Part shown: in pieces, positions 9,051 to 18,161 of the stretch
Layout of the letters: the number at the start of each line of letters is the position of its first letter
Numbering within the stretch: the first letter of the stretch is position 1
From: Peptoniphilus genitalis
GTDB lineage: Bacteria; Bacillota; Clostridia; Tissierellales; Peptoniphilaceae
NCBI RefSeq assembly: GCF_023614525.1
Contig: NZ_CP097885.1
Span: 310,001-374,000 of the forward strand
DNA: 64,000 nucleotides
Direction: 5' to 3'
Position numbers and translations under genes: made by a program
The notes under the pieces: model-generated
Told to the model about the DNA's origin: nothing
The model's input: only the letters and a program-made list of their open reading frames with translations
Databases searched by the model: none

Positions 9051-10715
9051 TTATTCAAGAGATATGATGTAGTAATAAATTGGTTGGTCACCTTTTATTA
9101 CATCTATATCAATATCTGGATATTTTTCTTCTATTGCTTCGCGAACTACTTCTGCATCTTCTTCATTTACATCTTCTCCATAGAAAAGTGTAACAAGAGA
9201 AATGTCTACGTCCATTAGCTTGTCCACAGTGTCTGTAACAACATCATATACAGTCTTACCGCTGGAAATTATATCCTTAGCTGCGATACCTATAATGTCG
9301 TCCTTGTGAATTTCTTTTCCATTGATTGTAGTGTCTCTAACTGCATAGGTTATTGATGCGTCGATTACACTAGCCACTGCTTCCATCATATTTTCTTTGT
9401 TTTCTTCTTTTGAAGCATCTTCATTGAAGGCAAGCATAGCTGCAATACCTTGAGGAACAGATTTTGATGGAATTACAATGATTTCTCTGTCAGAAATATC
9501 CCTAGCTTGTTCTGCTGATAAAATTATGTTGCTGTTATTTGGAATTAGGTAGATTACCTTGCCACCAACCTTGTCAACTCCCTTTAAGAAGTCTTCTGTT
9601 GATGGGTTCATTGTTTGTCCACCTGCAACAACATAGTCAACGCCAAGAGATTTGAAAGTTTCTGTCATTCCATCTCCCATGGAAACAGTGATGAAAGAAT
9701 AATCTTTTTCTTCGATTAACTCTTCCTCTTCTTCTCTCTTTTTAGCTTCAGCAACTTCTGCATCATCAAAGAGAACTTCCCTGTGTTGGTATCTCATATT
9801 GTCGATTTTGATATCTTGAAGTAGTCCAAGCTCGCAAGCATGTTGCAATACAATTCCTGGGTCATTTGTGTGAACGTGAACCTTAATAAGGTGAGTCCCG
9901 CCACCACCAACTACTAGAAGGCAATCTCCTAGCGGAGAAATTTTTTCTCTTAGGGCATCAATATCTTCGTAGTCAGTATTTATAATAAATTCTGTACAGT
10001 AACCATATTTTAAAGAAGTGTCTGCTTCAGTGAATTGGACTTCTTTTTGGGCCTTTTTCTTTAGGGTTTCATCTTCACTTTGGTCAGCAATGTCTTCGCC
10101 CTTTAGGACCTTAAGAGCCCCTTCAAGTAGGACAACAAGACCCTTACCACCAGCATCAACAACACCAGCTTCCTTTAAAACTTCAAGTTGGTTTGGTGTG
10201 TTATCTAGGGATTTATTTGCTTCTACAATTACATCTTCTAAAAATGTAATTATATCTTCAGACTTTTTATAATGTCTAATGGCAAAGTCAGCAGTTTCTC
10301 TTCCAACTGTTAGAATTGTTCCTTCAATTGGTTTCATAACAGCCTTGTAAGTTGTTTCACTTGCCTTCTTGAAGGCATGAGCAAGGTCTGAAGTAGTCGC
10401 TTCATCTATTCCTTCTAAGCCTTCTGAGAAACCTCTAAGAAGTTGTGAAAGAATAACACCACTGTTACCCCTAGCTCCCATAAGAGCACCACGAGCTGCA
10501 GCAGCTGAAACATCTCCAGCAGTAAAATCTCCCTCTAAGCTTTCAATTTGTTTTAAGGCAGATTTTGATGTAAGGCTCATGTTAGTTCCTGTATCTCCAT
10601 CGGGAACAGGAAACACGTTAAGGGCGTTGACCTCTTCCTTTCTGGATATTAGATAATTTACGGCTCCCTTAAAAATTTCTTTTAATAGGGGACCATTAAT
10701 TTTATTTATTTCCAA
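9051..10715 (-). CDS. fakA: DhaL/DAK2-domain fatty acid kinase subunit (FakA/YloV family)
   Basis: FakA is the ATP-binding subunit that phosphorylates fatty acids carried by DegV-type (FakB) proteins for membrane lipid synthesis. The 554 residues start with a DhaL domain (about 1-200) carrying the nucleotide/Mg signature NVFPVPDGDTGTNMSLT near 34 and GARGNSGVILSQLLRG near 78. A middle domain (about 215-320) has GGGGTHLIKVHVHTNDPG, and a C-terminal region is typical of YloV. The Asp23 protein lies 13 bases upstream, the standard yloU-yloV order. A DegV-family protein that could be its partner is encoded at 37871. Function is assigned by family. Confidence 0.9.
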   Translation of the reverse strand: MEINKINGPLLKEIFKGAVNYLISRKEEVNALNVFPVPDGDTGTNMSLTSKSALKQIESLEGDFTAGDVSAAAARGALMGARGNSGVILSQLLRGFSEGLEGIDEATTSDLAHAFKKASETTYKAVMKPIEGTILTVGRETADFAIRHYKKSEDIITFLEDVIVEANKSLDNTPNQLEVLKEAGVVDAGGKGLVVLLEGALKVLKGEDIADQSEDETLKKKAQKEVQFTEADTSLKYGYCTEFIINTDYEDIDALREKISPLGDCLLVVGGGGTHLIKVHVHTNDPGIVLQHACELGLLQDIKIDNMRYQHREVLFDDAEVAEAKKREEEEELIEEKDYSFITVSMGDGMTETFKSLGVDYVVAGGQTMNPSTEDFLKGVDKVGGKVIYLIPNNSNIILSAEQARDISDREIIVIPSKSVPQGIAAMLAFNEDASKEENKENMMEAVASVIDASITYAVRDTTINGKEIHKDDIIGIAAKDIISSGKTVYDVVTDTVDKLMDVDISLVTLFYGEDVNEEDAEVVREAIEEKYPDIDIDVIKGDQPIYYYIISLE

Positions 10716-10728
10716 AATCTTACCTCCA

Positions 10729-11082
10729 CTACTTAAGTCTAATACCTTCTACTAGGACTTCAATGTTGTCAACTTCAAGTCCTGTTAAATTTTCTATATT
10801 AAACTTAACTCTCTCTATAATATTTTCACCAACAGTAGAAATTTTAACTCCATATTCTAGTACAACGTGAAGTTCTATAGAAATTTCATTTTCGTCAGTC
10901 TTTACTACAATTCCCTTTGAAAGATTTTCGAATCTCAATAATTCAAAAATTCCATCTGCGGCATTTTTTGATGCCATTCCAACAATTCCGTAGGATTCCA
11001 TAGCTGAGATTCCTGCTATGTTTGCAAGTACGCTATCTTCTATTACAATATTTCCAAGTTCTCTATTTATAATTGCCGGCAT
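10729..11082 (-). CDS. Asp23/Gls24 family envelope stress protein (YloU-like)
   Basis: 117-residue single-domain Asp23/DUF322 protein. It has the family pattern of an N-terminal IEDSVLANIAGISAMESYGIVGM block and a C-terminal valine/isoleucine-rich half (VLEYGVKISTVGENIIERVK). Members are abundant cytoplasmic proteins linked to cell-envelope stress and, beside fakA, to lipid metabolism. It has no signal peptide or membrane segment. A good AAGGAGGTG lies just before the ATG, and a TATAAT element on the minus strand (11106-11111) is placed to serve as its promoter. It forms an operon with the FakA-like gene. Confidence 0.9.
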   Translation of the reverse strand: MPAIINRELGNIVIEDSVLANIAGISAMESYGIVGMASKNAADGIFELLRFENLSKGIVVKTDENEISIELHVVLEYGVKISTVGENIIERVKFNIENLTGLEVDNIEVLVEGIRLK

Positions 11083-11202
11083 GAGGGCACCTCCTTATCT
11101 AGTACATTATATCAGAACTTGTCCCATATTAACAGATTTTCAAAATATCCTTTGTAAAAAATTAGAATTTAGTGTAAAATAATAACATATTGAAAAAAAT
11201 AT

Positions 11203-11231
11203 TTGCACTTAGCAGGCTTTTTTGATAAAAT
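11203..11231 (+). promoter_or_regulatory. rpmB promoter
   Basis: TTGCAC (11203-11208), 17-base spacer, TAAAAT (11226-11231), 33 bases before the rpmB ATG. It is divergent from the Asp23 promoter. Confidence 0.7.
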
Positions 11232-11263
11232 ATTGTCTGCTTAATAACTAAAGGAGGTGCGTT

Positions 11264-11455
11264 ATGGCTAAAAGATGTGAAATTTGTGGAAAAGAAAAAT
11301 CATTTGGAAATAAAATCTCTTTCTCTCACTCTCGTTCTAACAGAAGCTGGTCTCCTAACATTAGAAGAGTTAAGGCTGTAGTTAATGGATCAAGAAAAAG
11401 AATTAACGTATGTACTAGATGCCTAAGATCTGGTAAAGTCGAAAGAGCTATATAA
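11264..11455 (+). CDS. rpmB: 50S ribosomal protein L28 (zinc-binding form)
   Basis: 63 residues with two Cys pairs, CEIC at 5-8 and CTRC near 51-54, which mark the zinc-binding (C+) version of L28. The family core is seen as SFGNKISFSHSRSNRSW and PNIRRVKAVVNG. Part of the large ribosomal subunit. It starts at ATG after AAAGGAGGTGCGTT, has its own promoter upstream and a terminator right after the stop. Divergence from the asp23-fakA-recG cluster is a common Firmicutes arrangement. Confidence 0.97.
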   Translation: MAKRCEICGKEKSFGNKISFSHSRSNRSWSPNIRRVKAVVNGSRKRINVCTRCLRSGKVERAI

Positions 11456-11459
11456 ATAA

Positions 11460-11477
11460 GGGTCTTGGTTAAGATCC
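11460..11477 (+). terminator. rpmB terminator
   Basis: GGGTCTT-ggtt-AAGATCC stem followed by TTTTTTT on the plus strand. Confidence 0.85.
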
Positions 11478-11526
11478 TTTTTTTATTTAGGATTTACATA
11501 TTCTTCCTTTTGGAGAACTCATAAGA

Positions 11527-11552
11527 AATCCCCTTGAGCAGTCAAGGGGATT
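11527..11552. terminator. Hairpin between rpmB and folC
   Basis: Perfect 11-bp stem AATCCCCTTGA / TCAAGGGGATT with a 4-base loop. The T-run is strong on the plus strand and weak on the minus strand. It can end folC (minus) and back up the rpmB terminator. Confidence 0.8.
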
Positions 11553-11565
11553 TTTTATTGCTATT

Positions 11566-12843
11566 TTAATTTAATTTTTCTAAAATTATTTTTCTTATGT
11601 CTTTGATAAGGTAGAGAGACCCACACCAGAGAATCATATCGCCTTCACCTGCAAGTTCAAGAGTTTTTTCTACTGCTTCCTTTCTGTCCTTGATGGCAAA
11701 AATTTCTTTGTCTGAAATTTCTTTAAATTCTTTTTCTAGTGAAGCTAAGTCTGTGAACCTATCGCTATCAATTTCTGTTAAGACAATTTTATCTGCAAGC
11801 CTTTCAATTTTTTCTAAGATGTGTTTGTGGTCCTTATCCTTTAAGAGAGAGAAACCTAAAATCAATTTATTGTAAGTGAACTTCTTTACACTTTTTTCTA
11901 TTCCTTCAATGGAGTCTAGGTTATGGGACCCGTCAACTACAATAAGAGGATCTCTTGAAAGACATTCTGTCCTTCCAATGTTCTCTGCCCTCTTAAGTCC
12001 CTCTTTTATTTTGTCTGGATCTAACTTATAATCCTTTCTTAAATATTCCAAAACCATAAGAGCAAGAGCTGCATTATAGGTTTGGTGGTCTCCTATAAGA
12101 GAAATTTCTACATCCTTATAAGATTTAAAGTTAAATTTGTTTCCATATTCGTTAGAAGAAATTATTTCAACTTCTTCAAATTCGAAGTCACTAAAGCTAG
12201 AAGACTTTTCCTTTGAGATTTTCTTTAACTCTTCCTTTGCTTCTTCAGCTTGGGGATAAGAGAATACATGAGAATTTTCTTTTATTATTCCACCCTTTTC
12301 ATGTGCAATCTTCTCCAAAGTGTCTCCCAAGATATTTGCATGATCAAGGGCTATGTGACAAAAGACTGGGATAGATTTTTCCATTACATTCGTTGCATCA
12401 ACTCGTCCTCCCATACCAACTTCCATCACTGCAAAGTCCAAATTTTTTCTTGCAAAGTAAATATAAGCTATGGAAGTTAAAATTTCAAAGCCACTTACAA
12501 AAATTTCTTTCTTATCAAGTTCTTCAACTTCTTTTCTAACTTCGCTGGCAAGCTTTGCAAAGTCCTCTTCACTTATGACTTCCCTATTAACTTCTATCTC
12601 TTCACGTATGTTTGTTATATAGGGCGATGTGAACTTGCCCACTGAATAATTATTTTCTATAAGGGCGTTATTGATAAAACTTGCTACTGATCCCTTGCCA
12701 TTAGTTCCTGTTATGTGAATTATTTTTAATTTATCTTGAGGCTTATTAAAAATTTCTAAAAGAGCCTTTATGTTATCTAGGGTAAATTCTCCAAGAGGTA
12801 TGTTTCTATTTTCAAGCCAAGCTACAGCTTCTTTGTAATCCAT
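11566..12843 (-). CDS. folC: Bifunctional folylpolyglutamate/dihydrofolate synthase
   Basis: Adds glutamate to folates (and to dihydropteroate in bifunctional members) using ATP. From the ATG at 12843 it is 425 residues, a normal FolC length, with P-loop HITGTNGKGSVASF near 44-57, the Mg/ATP segment MEVGMGGRVDATNV near 145, HIALDHANILGDT and the C-terminal VVDGSHNLDS motif. The frame is open to 12912, but the extra 23 residues are not FolC-like, and GGAAGG sits 5 bases before 12843, so I chose that start. Monocistronic; divergent from brnQ. Confidence 0.93.
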   Translation of the reverse strand: MDYKEAVAWLENRNIPLGEFTLDNIKALLEIFNKPQDKLKIIHITGTNGKGSVASFINNALIENNYSVGKFTSPYITNIREEIEVNREVISEEDFAKLASEVRKEVEELDKKEIFVSGFEILTSIAYIYFARKNLDFAVMEVGMGGRVDATNVMEKSIPVFCHIALDHANILGDTLEKIAHEKGGIIKENSHVFSYPQAEEAKEELKKISKEKSSSFSDFEFEEVEIISSNEYGNKFNFKSYKDVEISLIGDHQTYNAALALMVLEYLRKDYKLDPDKIKEGLKRAENIGRTECLSRDPLIVVDGSHNLDSIEGIEKSVKKFTYNKLILGFSLLKDKDHKHILEKIERLADKIVLTEIDSDRFTDLASLEKEFKEISDKEIFAIKDRKEAVEKTLELAGEGDMILWCGSLYLIKDIRKIILEKLN

Positions 12844-12964
12844 GTCAACCTTCCTTTCAATAATACTGATAATATCAAAATATTTGTATCTAATCAATAA
12901 TTTGTGTATCAAAATCCTTCCCGATGTGGTAGAATAGAAAAAATATTATTATGGAGGTAAAAAG

Positions 12965-14272
12965 ATGAACAATGAAATCAAGACGAAAGATTTATTTATT
13001 ATCGGCTTCGCATTATTCGCAATGTTCTTCGGAGCTGGAAACTTAATCTTTCCGCCTTATCTAGGTTTATTGTCGGGCCACCAATGGTGGATAGGATTTT
13101 TAGGTTTTACGATTACAGATGCAGGCCTAGGCCTACTGGCAATTATAGCCCTATCTAAGTATGAAGGTAACCTCAATGTCCTCGCTTCAAGAATTAACAA
13201 GACCTTTGCAATTATAATTTCTACTGCAATTATTTTATGTATTGGACCTTTCTTGGCAACTCCAAGAACTGCCGCTACTACTTATGAAATTGCAATCTTG
13301 CCAATCTTTGGTGAGGCCTTTAACAGGTACTTATTCTCTGTTATCTTCTTCGTTATTGCTTGTCTACTAAGTATTAGACCTAGCAAGGTTGTTGACATTG
13401 TGGGAAAGTTCCTTACTCCTTCACTTTTACTTTGTATGGCAGTCCTAATTGTTAAGGGAATAATTACTCCAATGGGAGAAGTCGCAGACACTACAATGAT
13501 CGACAATGTTCTTAAGAAGGGTATTACTGATGGCTACCAAACAATGGATGCCATTGCAAGTTGTATGTTTGCCCTTGTTGTTATTGGCGCTGTTAAATCA
13601 AGAAATTATTCTTCACAAAAAATTGAAATCAAGGCAACTATTTTATCAAGTGTTATTGCCGTAATCTTATTGGCACTTATCTACGGAGGCCTATTATATC
13701 TTGGAGCTCAAACTTCAAGCCTTGGCATCTACAATGCCGATACTGATTCAACTCTACTTCTTGTTGATATTACTAACAGAGTCCTTGGCGGCATCGGTGT
13801 TTATATACTTGGTATTATTACTGCACTTGCCTGTCTTACAACTGCTATTGGACTTATTTCTGCAACAGGTAACTTCTTTAACGACTTAACTTTCAACAAA
13901 ATTTCTTATGAAAGAGTTGTCGTTATTTGTTCCATTGTTTCATGTTTGATATCAATGCTTGGTGTTACACAAATCATTAAAATTTCTGCACCAATCCTTG
14001 AAGTTATTTATCCATGTGCAATGACAATAGTTTTCCTAGGACTATTTAACGAAAAAATTAAAGACGACTTAGTGTTTAAGGTGCCTTCTCTTGTTTCACT
14101 ATTATTTGGTTTCTTATTTGTCCTTCAAGGCAAGGGACTTCTTGGTGGGCTTGGAGAAATGTTAACAAAGCTACCACTTACTGAGTTTGGTCTTGGTTGG
14201 GTATGCCCAATGCTTATTGGACTTGTAGTCTCTCTTGCAATTGCATCTACAAGACATCCAAAAGAAGCTTAA
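12965..14272 (+). CDS. brnQ: Branched-chain amino acid:cation symporter
   Basis: LIVCS-family permease importing Leu, Ile and Val with Na+ or H+. The 435 residues are strongly hydrophobic, with about 12 membrane segments. The N-terminal family signature FALFAMFFGAGNLIFPPYLG (about 16-35) is present, as are GPFLATPRTAATTYE near 98 and the C-terminal GLGWVCPMLIGL. The ATG follows TGGAGGTAAAAAG. Transcribed alone, ending at a bidirectional hairpin. No T-box or leucine-responsive leader is visible in the short gap to folC. Confidence 0.95.
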   Translation: MNNEIKTKDLFIIGFALFAMFFGAGNLIFPPYLGLLSGHQWWIGFLGFTITDAGLGLLAIIALSKYEGNLNVLASRINKTFAIIISTAIILCIGPFLATPRTAATTYEIAILPIFGEAFNRYLFSVIFFVIACLLSIRPSKVVDIVGKFLTPSLLLCMAVLIVKGIITPMGEVADTTMIDNVLKKGITDGYQTMDAIASCMFALVVIGAVKSRNYSSQKIEIKATILSSVIAVILLALIYGGLLYLGAQTSSLGIYNADTDSTLLLVDITNRVLGGIGVYILGIITALACLTTAIGLISATGNFFNDLTFNKISYERVVVICSIVSCLISMLGVTQIIKISAPILEVIYPCAMTIVFLGLFNEKIKDDLVFKVPSLVSLLFGFLFVLQGKGLLGGLGEMLTKLPLTEFGLGWVCPMLIGLVVSLAIASTRHPKEA

Positions 14273-14295
14273 AAAAATTTAAAATTAGCAAAAAG

Positions 14296-14333
14296 AAAAA
14301 CTCTTATTACTTATTAAGTAACAAGAGTTTTTT
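14296..14333. terminator. Bidirectional terminator between brnQ and radA
   Basis: AAAAACTCTT(A)TTACTTA / TAAGTAACAAGAGTTTTT hairpin with T-runs in both directions; it ends convergent brnQ (+) and radA (-). Confidence 0.85.
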
Positions 14334-14344
14334 ATTATCTAGAT

Positions 14345-15724
14345 TTATATGTTAAATATTTTTGCTAGGACTTCAGAGATAGTTGACATCTTGATGACTT
14401 CTAAGTCCTTGTAGTTTTCTTCCTTCACATTAGAATATTGGGAGACGTAAGCTTTTTTAAAGCCCATTCTCTCTGCTTCCTTAAGTCTTACGTCGAGGCT
14501 TGGAACATTTTTTAGTTCTCCCGTAAGCCCCACATCGGCAACGAAAACTGAGTTGGCTTCAACGGGCTGGTTGAGAGTTGATGAAACAATAGAAACCATT
14601 ACAGAAAGGTTCGAAGCCTGCTCCTTAACTTTTATGCCGCCAGTTGACTTGACTACAATGTTCTTGTCTAAGAAGGTAATTCCTGCCCTCTCTTCAAGAA
14701 TTGAAACAAGAGTGTTTAGGTGTTCCCTTCTCACTGACTCAGAAATTCTTGAGGGATAAGGTAGGAAGGACTTAGAGGCAAGGGCCTCTGTCTCAAGAAT
14801 TATTGGCCTTGTTCCCTCTCTTATAACAGAAAGAGATGAACCGGGCACTTGTTCTGCTACCGACCTCTTAGTCATAAAGTATTCTGAGGGGTTGTCGATT
14901 GAGATCATTCCCTTTTCTGTCATGGAGAAAAACCCAATCTCACCAGTAGACCCATACCTGTTCTTTGTTGTCATAAGTGACCTCAAATCTTCTGATGAAT
15001 CGCCATCGATTAAGAGGACAGTATCCACTAAGTGCTCAAGACTTCTAACACCTGCAAGTTCATCTTGCTTAGTCATTTGACCAACTAAGAAAACCATGCG
15101 AGGCTTTTCGATGTCCTTGGCAACTTCTGTCATCTTGTAGGCACACTCCATGGTTTGAGTTGGTGTGCCAGGTCTTTGTGGAAACTCATCAAGAGTAAAG
15201 GTTTGAATGGAGTCAATAATTATAAGTTGGGGATCAATTTTTTCAACTTGGTCCAAGACAGAGTTAAGTGATGTCACAGAGTAGACCCAAATATTTTCTG
15301 AAAGTTTGTCGAGAATTCTCTCTGCTCTCATCTTAATTTGTGTTTCTGATTCTTCTCCCGATGCGTAAAGGACCCTCATACCCTTGTTGGCAAGGTCATT
15401 GGCAACCTGCATAAGAAGAGTTGACTTACCTGAACCAGGCTTAGCCGTCAAGATGCTAACAGAATCACGAACGATTCCCCCGCCCATGACCCTGTTAAAT
15501 TCTTCTATGCTAGTCTTGACTCTCTCATCAGAAGAAACTGCAACTGTATTTAATTTTTGTGCATCTTTTTTAACTTTTTTGGTCCTTGTGGGAGTCTTTC
15601 CTGATGAAGACCCTTCTTCCTTTTCTTCTAAGCTGTTCCAAGAACCACAGTTGGGACACTTCCCAAAAAACCCATGGGAAATGTAGCCGCATTTATTACA
15701 TTGATAGACTATTTTCTTTTTCAT
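14345..15724 (-). CDS. radA: DNA repair protein RadA
   Basis: RecA-like helicase that promotes branch migration in recombination. The 459 residues begin with a four-Cys zinc finger (CNKCGYISHGFFGKCPNC, about 9-26). Walker A AKPGSGKST is near 94, the RadA-specific motif KNRYGSTGEIGFF near 250, and a C-terminal Lon-protease-like domain (about 290-459) follows. Its ATG is 29 bases inside the 3' end of clpC, so it is the last gene of the ctsR-mcsA-mcsB-clpC-radA operon, as in other Firmicutes. Confidence 0.96.
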   Translation of the reverse strand: MKKKIVYQCNKCGYISHGFFGKCPNCGSWNSLEEKEEGSSSGKTPTRTKKVKKDAQKLNTVAVSSDERVKTSIEEFNRVMGGGIVRDSVSILTAKPGSGKSTLLMQVANDLANKGMRVLYASGEESETQIKMRAERILDKLSENIWVYSVTSLNSVLDQVEKIDPQLIIIDSIQTFTLDEFPQRPGTPTQTMECAYKMTEVAKDIEKPRMVFLVGQMTKQDELAGVRSLEHLVDTVLLIDGDSSEDLRSLMTTKNRYGSTGEIGFFSMTEKGMISIDNPSEYFMTKRSVAEQVPGSSLSVIREGTRPIILETEALASKSFLPYPSRISESVRREHLNTLVSILEERAGITFLDKNIVVKSTGGIKVKEQASNLSVMVSIVSSTLNQPVEANSVFVADVGLTGELKNVPSLDVRLKEAERMGFKKAYVSQYSNVKEENYKDLEVIKMSTISEVLAKIFNI

Positions 15725-18161
15725 CTTTCGCCTTTTTTGTCTTCTTTAGCTTTTTTATTTGAACCTTCTTGTATTTAACATCTACAGAAATTGCATCGCC
15801 ATCCTTGATGCTTCCATCTAAGAATTCATCGGCGATCTTATCTTCAATTAATTTTGTAATAGTTCTTTGAAGAGGTCTTGCACCAAAGACCTTGTCATAA
15901 CCCTCATCAACTAGGAAGTTAATAAGTTTATCTGTATATTTTGCACTTATGCCCATGTCCTTAAGTCTTAAGCTTAAAGTATCAAGCATCTTCTTAACAA
16001 TTTCCTTGATTTCAGTTTTTTCAAGAGCCTTAAAGATAACTACATCATCAACTCTATTTAAAAATTCTGGCTTAAACATATCTTTTAGGGACTGGTCTAT
16101 AATTTTATTCATGTTTTCAAACTCACTTTTCTTTGCAGAGTCTTCTGAAGTTGAGAAACCTAAAACTGAATTCTTGGCCAATAGGTTGGCACCTGCGTTG
16201 GATGTCATAATTATAACTGTGTCTTTGAAGTTTACAGTTCTTCCCTTGGAGTCAGTCAACCTTCCTTCATCAAGAATTTGTAGAAGAATATTAAATATAT
16301 CTGGGTGGGCCTTTTCAATTTCATCTAAAAGAATTACTGAATAAGGGTTTGTCCTAACAGCTTCTGTTAGCTCGCCACCTTCGTCGTAACCAACATATCC
16401 TGGAGGTGAACCTACAAGTCTTGATACAGTGAATTTTTCCATGTATTCAGACATGTCGAACCTAATCATGTTTTCTTCTTTGCCAAATAAGTTTTTAGCT
16501 AGGCTCTTTGCAAGATAAGTCTTACCAACACCAGTTGGACCAACAAAGATGAAAGAACCGATTGGTTTGTTTGGATCCTTAAGACCAATTCTTGACCTCT
16601 TTATAGCCTTGGCAAGAGCCTCAAGAGCTTGGTCTTGTCCCTTGACGTCTTCTTTTAGTTTGATGTCAAGGTCTCTTAATTTTTCTGTCTCTTCTTCTGT
16701 CATTTCAGTTACAGGAACCTTGGACCAATCAGAAACTATATCAGCAATAAGTTCTGGAGAAACTTCCTTTTTAGATTCTTTTTCTCTAAATTCAGCTCTC
16801 TTGTCTTCTAGTTCCTTTTCAACTTTCTTCTGCTCATCTCTAAGGTTGGCTGCAAGTTCATAGTCTTGATCTCTTACTGCTTGGTTTTTCTTTTCTTCAA
16901 TATCTTCAAGGTCAAGCTTATATTTTTCTTCAAACTCTGGGACCTTGTAGGATTCAATTTTTAATTTTGAGCTTGCTTCATCAATTAGGTCAATGGCCTT
17001 GTCTGGCAAAAATCTGTCATTTAGGTATCTGTCAGAATATTTTACAGCTGCTTCAATACTTTCATCTGGAATTATCACATGGTGGTGGTCTTCGTAAATC
17101 TTTTTAAGACCTTGAATGATTTTAATTGAATCCTCTGGGCTTGGTTCATCAACCATTATTGGCATAAGCCTTCTCTCAAAGGCAGAGTCTTTTTCAATTT
17201 TTTGCCTGTATTCTGTAATTGTTGTAGCTCCAATAATTTGTAGGACAGACTTTGTAAGCATTGGTTTTAAAATATTTGAAGCATCGAGGGATCCTTCGGC
17301 TGAACCCGCACCAATGATGACGTGCATTTCATCAATGAATAAAATAATATTTTTATTCTTGCTCGCCTCCTTAGTTACATTTTTTAATCTCTCTTCAAAG
17401 TCTCCCCTGTATTTTGCTCCTGCAATAAGTTGGGAGATATCAAGGGTTAAAATAATTTTGTCCTTCATAATTTCTGGAACATTTCCTGCAACAATTTCTG
17501 CGGCAAGTCCCTCAGCTATGGCAGTTTTACCAACACCTGGCTCTCCAATTAGGACTGGGTTGTTTTTTGTCCTTCTTGATAGGACTTGGATAACTCTTTT
17601 TATTTCCTTTTCTCTTCCAATTACAGGATCAATTTTCCCCTCTTCAGCCTTTTTATTTAGGTTTGTTGTATATTTTTCTAGGGCTTCTGATCCAGCTTCG
17701 TCGCCTTCTTCATAATCTTCATAGTCTTCCATATTATTTAAAATATCATTTTCAAGACTCATGACATCAATACCCAGTCTCTTTAAAACTAGGATGGCAA
17801 CTCCTTGGCCTTCTCTTAGGATGCCAAGTAGAAGGTGGTCAGTTGACACTGTGTTCTCGCCCATTTCTCTTGACACTTCAAAGGCAAGTTCAAAAATCCT
17901 CTTAGTCCTTGGAGTGTAAGCAATGCTTGACACAACTGGACCTTGACCTTGGCTAACTATGTCCATAGTAGTTTCCTTGGCCTTCTTGTAATCTATTCCA
18001 AGCTTTGAAAGTATATGGGCGCCTGCATCTGTTCCTTCTCGCAAAATTCCAAGAAGAATGTGTTCTGACCCTATATATGAATGCCTCTGTTCTCTTGCTT
18101 CTTGCTGAGCAAAGAGGATGGCTTTTTGTGATTTTTCACTAAACTTTCCAAACATACTCAT
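15696..18161 (-). CDS. clpC: ATP-dependent Clp protease ATPase subunit ClpC
   Basis: AAA+ unfoldase that feeds substrates to ClpP and controls protein quality and CtsR turnover. The 821 residues show two N-domain repeats (about 5-75 and 80-150), Walker A1 GEPGVGKT near 210, a UVR motif in the M-domain (KNQAVRDQDYELAANLRDEQ near 425), Walker A2 GPTGVGKT near 545 and a C-terminal D2-small domain. In the N-domain the first phosphoarginine-binding Glu is kept (GSEHILLG, E33), but the second is Asp (STDHLLLG, D108), where Bacillus ClpC has GTEH. The ATG overlaps the mcsB stop by 4 bases and follows AAGGAGG. Confidence 0.97.
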   Translation of the reverse strand: MSMFGKFSEKSQKAILFAQQEAREQRHSYIGSEHILLGILREGTDAGAHILSKLGIDYKKAKETTMDIVSQGQGPVVSSIAYTPRTKRIFELAFEVSREMGENTVSTDHLLLGILREGQGVAILVLKRLGIDVMSLENDILNNMEDYEDYEEGDEAGSEALEKYTTNLNKKAEEGKIDPVIGREKEIKRVIQVLSRRTKNNPVLIGEPGVGKTAIAEGLAAEIVAGNVPEIMKDKIILTLDISQLIAGAKYRGDFEERLKNVTKEASKNKNIILFIDEMHVIIGAGSAEGSLDASNILKPMLTKSVLQIIGATTITEYRQKIEKDSAFERRLMPIMVDEPSPEDSIKIIQGLKKIYEDHHHVIIPDESIEAAVKYSDRYLNDRFLPDKAIDLIDEASSKLKIESYKVPEFEEKYKLDLEDIEEKKNQAVRDQDYELAANLRDEQKKVEKELEDKRAEFREKESKKEVSPELIADIVSDWSKVPVTEMTEEETEKLRDLDIKLKEDVKGQDQALEALAKAIKRSRIGLKDPNKPIGSFIFVGPTGVGKTYLAKSLAKNLFGKEENMIRFDMSEYMEKFTVSRLVGSPPGYVGYDEGGELTEAVRTNPYSVILLDEIEKAHPDIFNILLQILDEGRLTDSKGRTVNFKDTVIIMTSNAGANLLAKNSVLGFSTSEDSAKKSEFENMNKIIDQSLKDMFKPEFLNRVDDVVIFKALEKTEIKEIVKKMLDTLSLRLKDMGISAKYTDKLINFLVDEGYDKVFGARPLQRTITKLIEDKIADEFLDGSIKDGDAISVDVKYKKVQIKKLKKTKKAKDEKENSLSM

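Noticed and set aside
12844-12964. T-box or leucine leader for brnQ
   Set aside because: The gap to folC is only about 120 bases and has no T-box sequence or anticodon stem; a simple -10 (TAGAAT) is all that shows.
17116-17715. 199-residue plus-strand open frame
   Set aside because: Antisense to clpC; serine/leucine-rich composition typical of a shadow frame.
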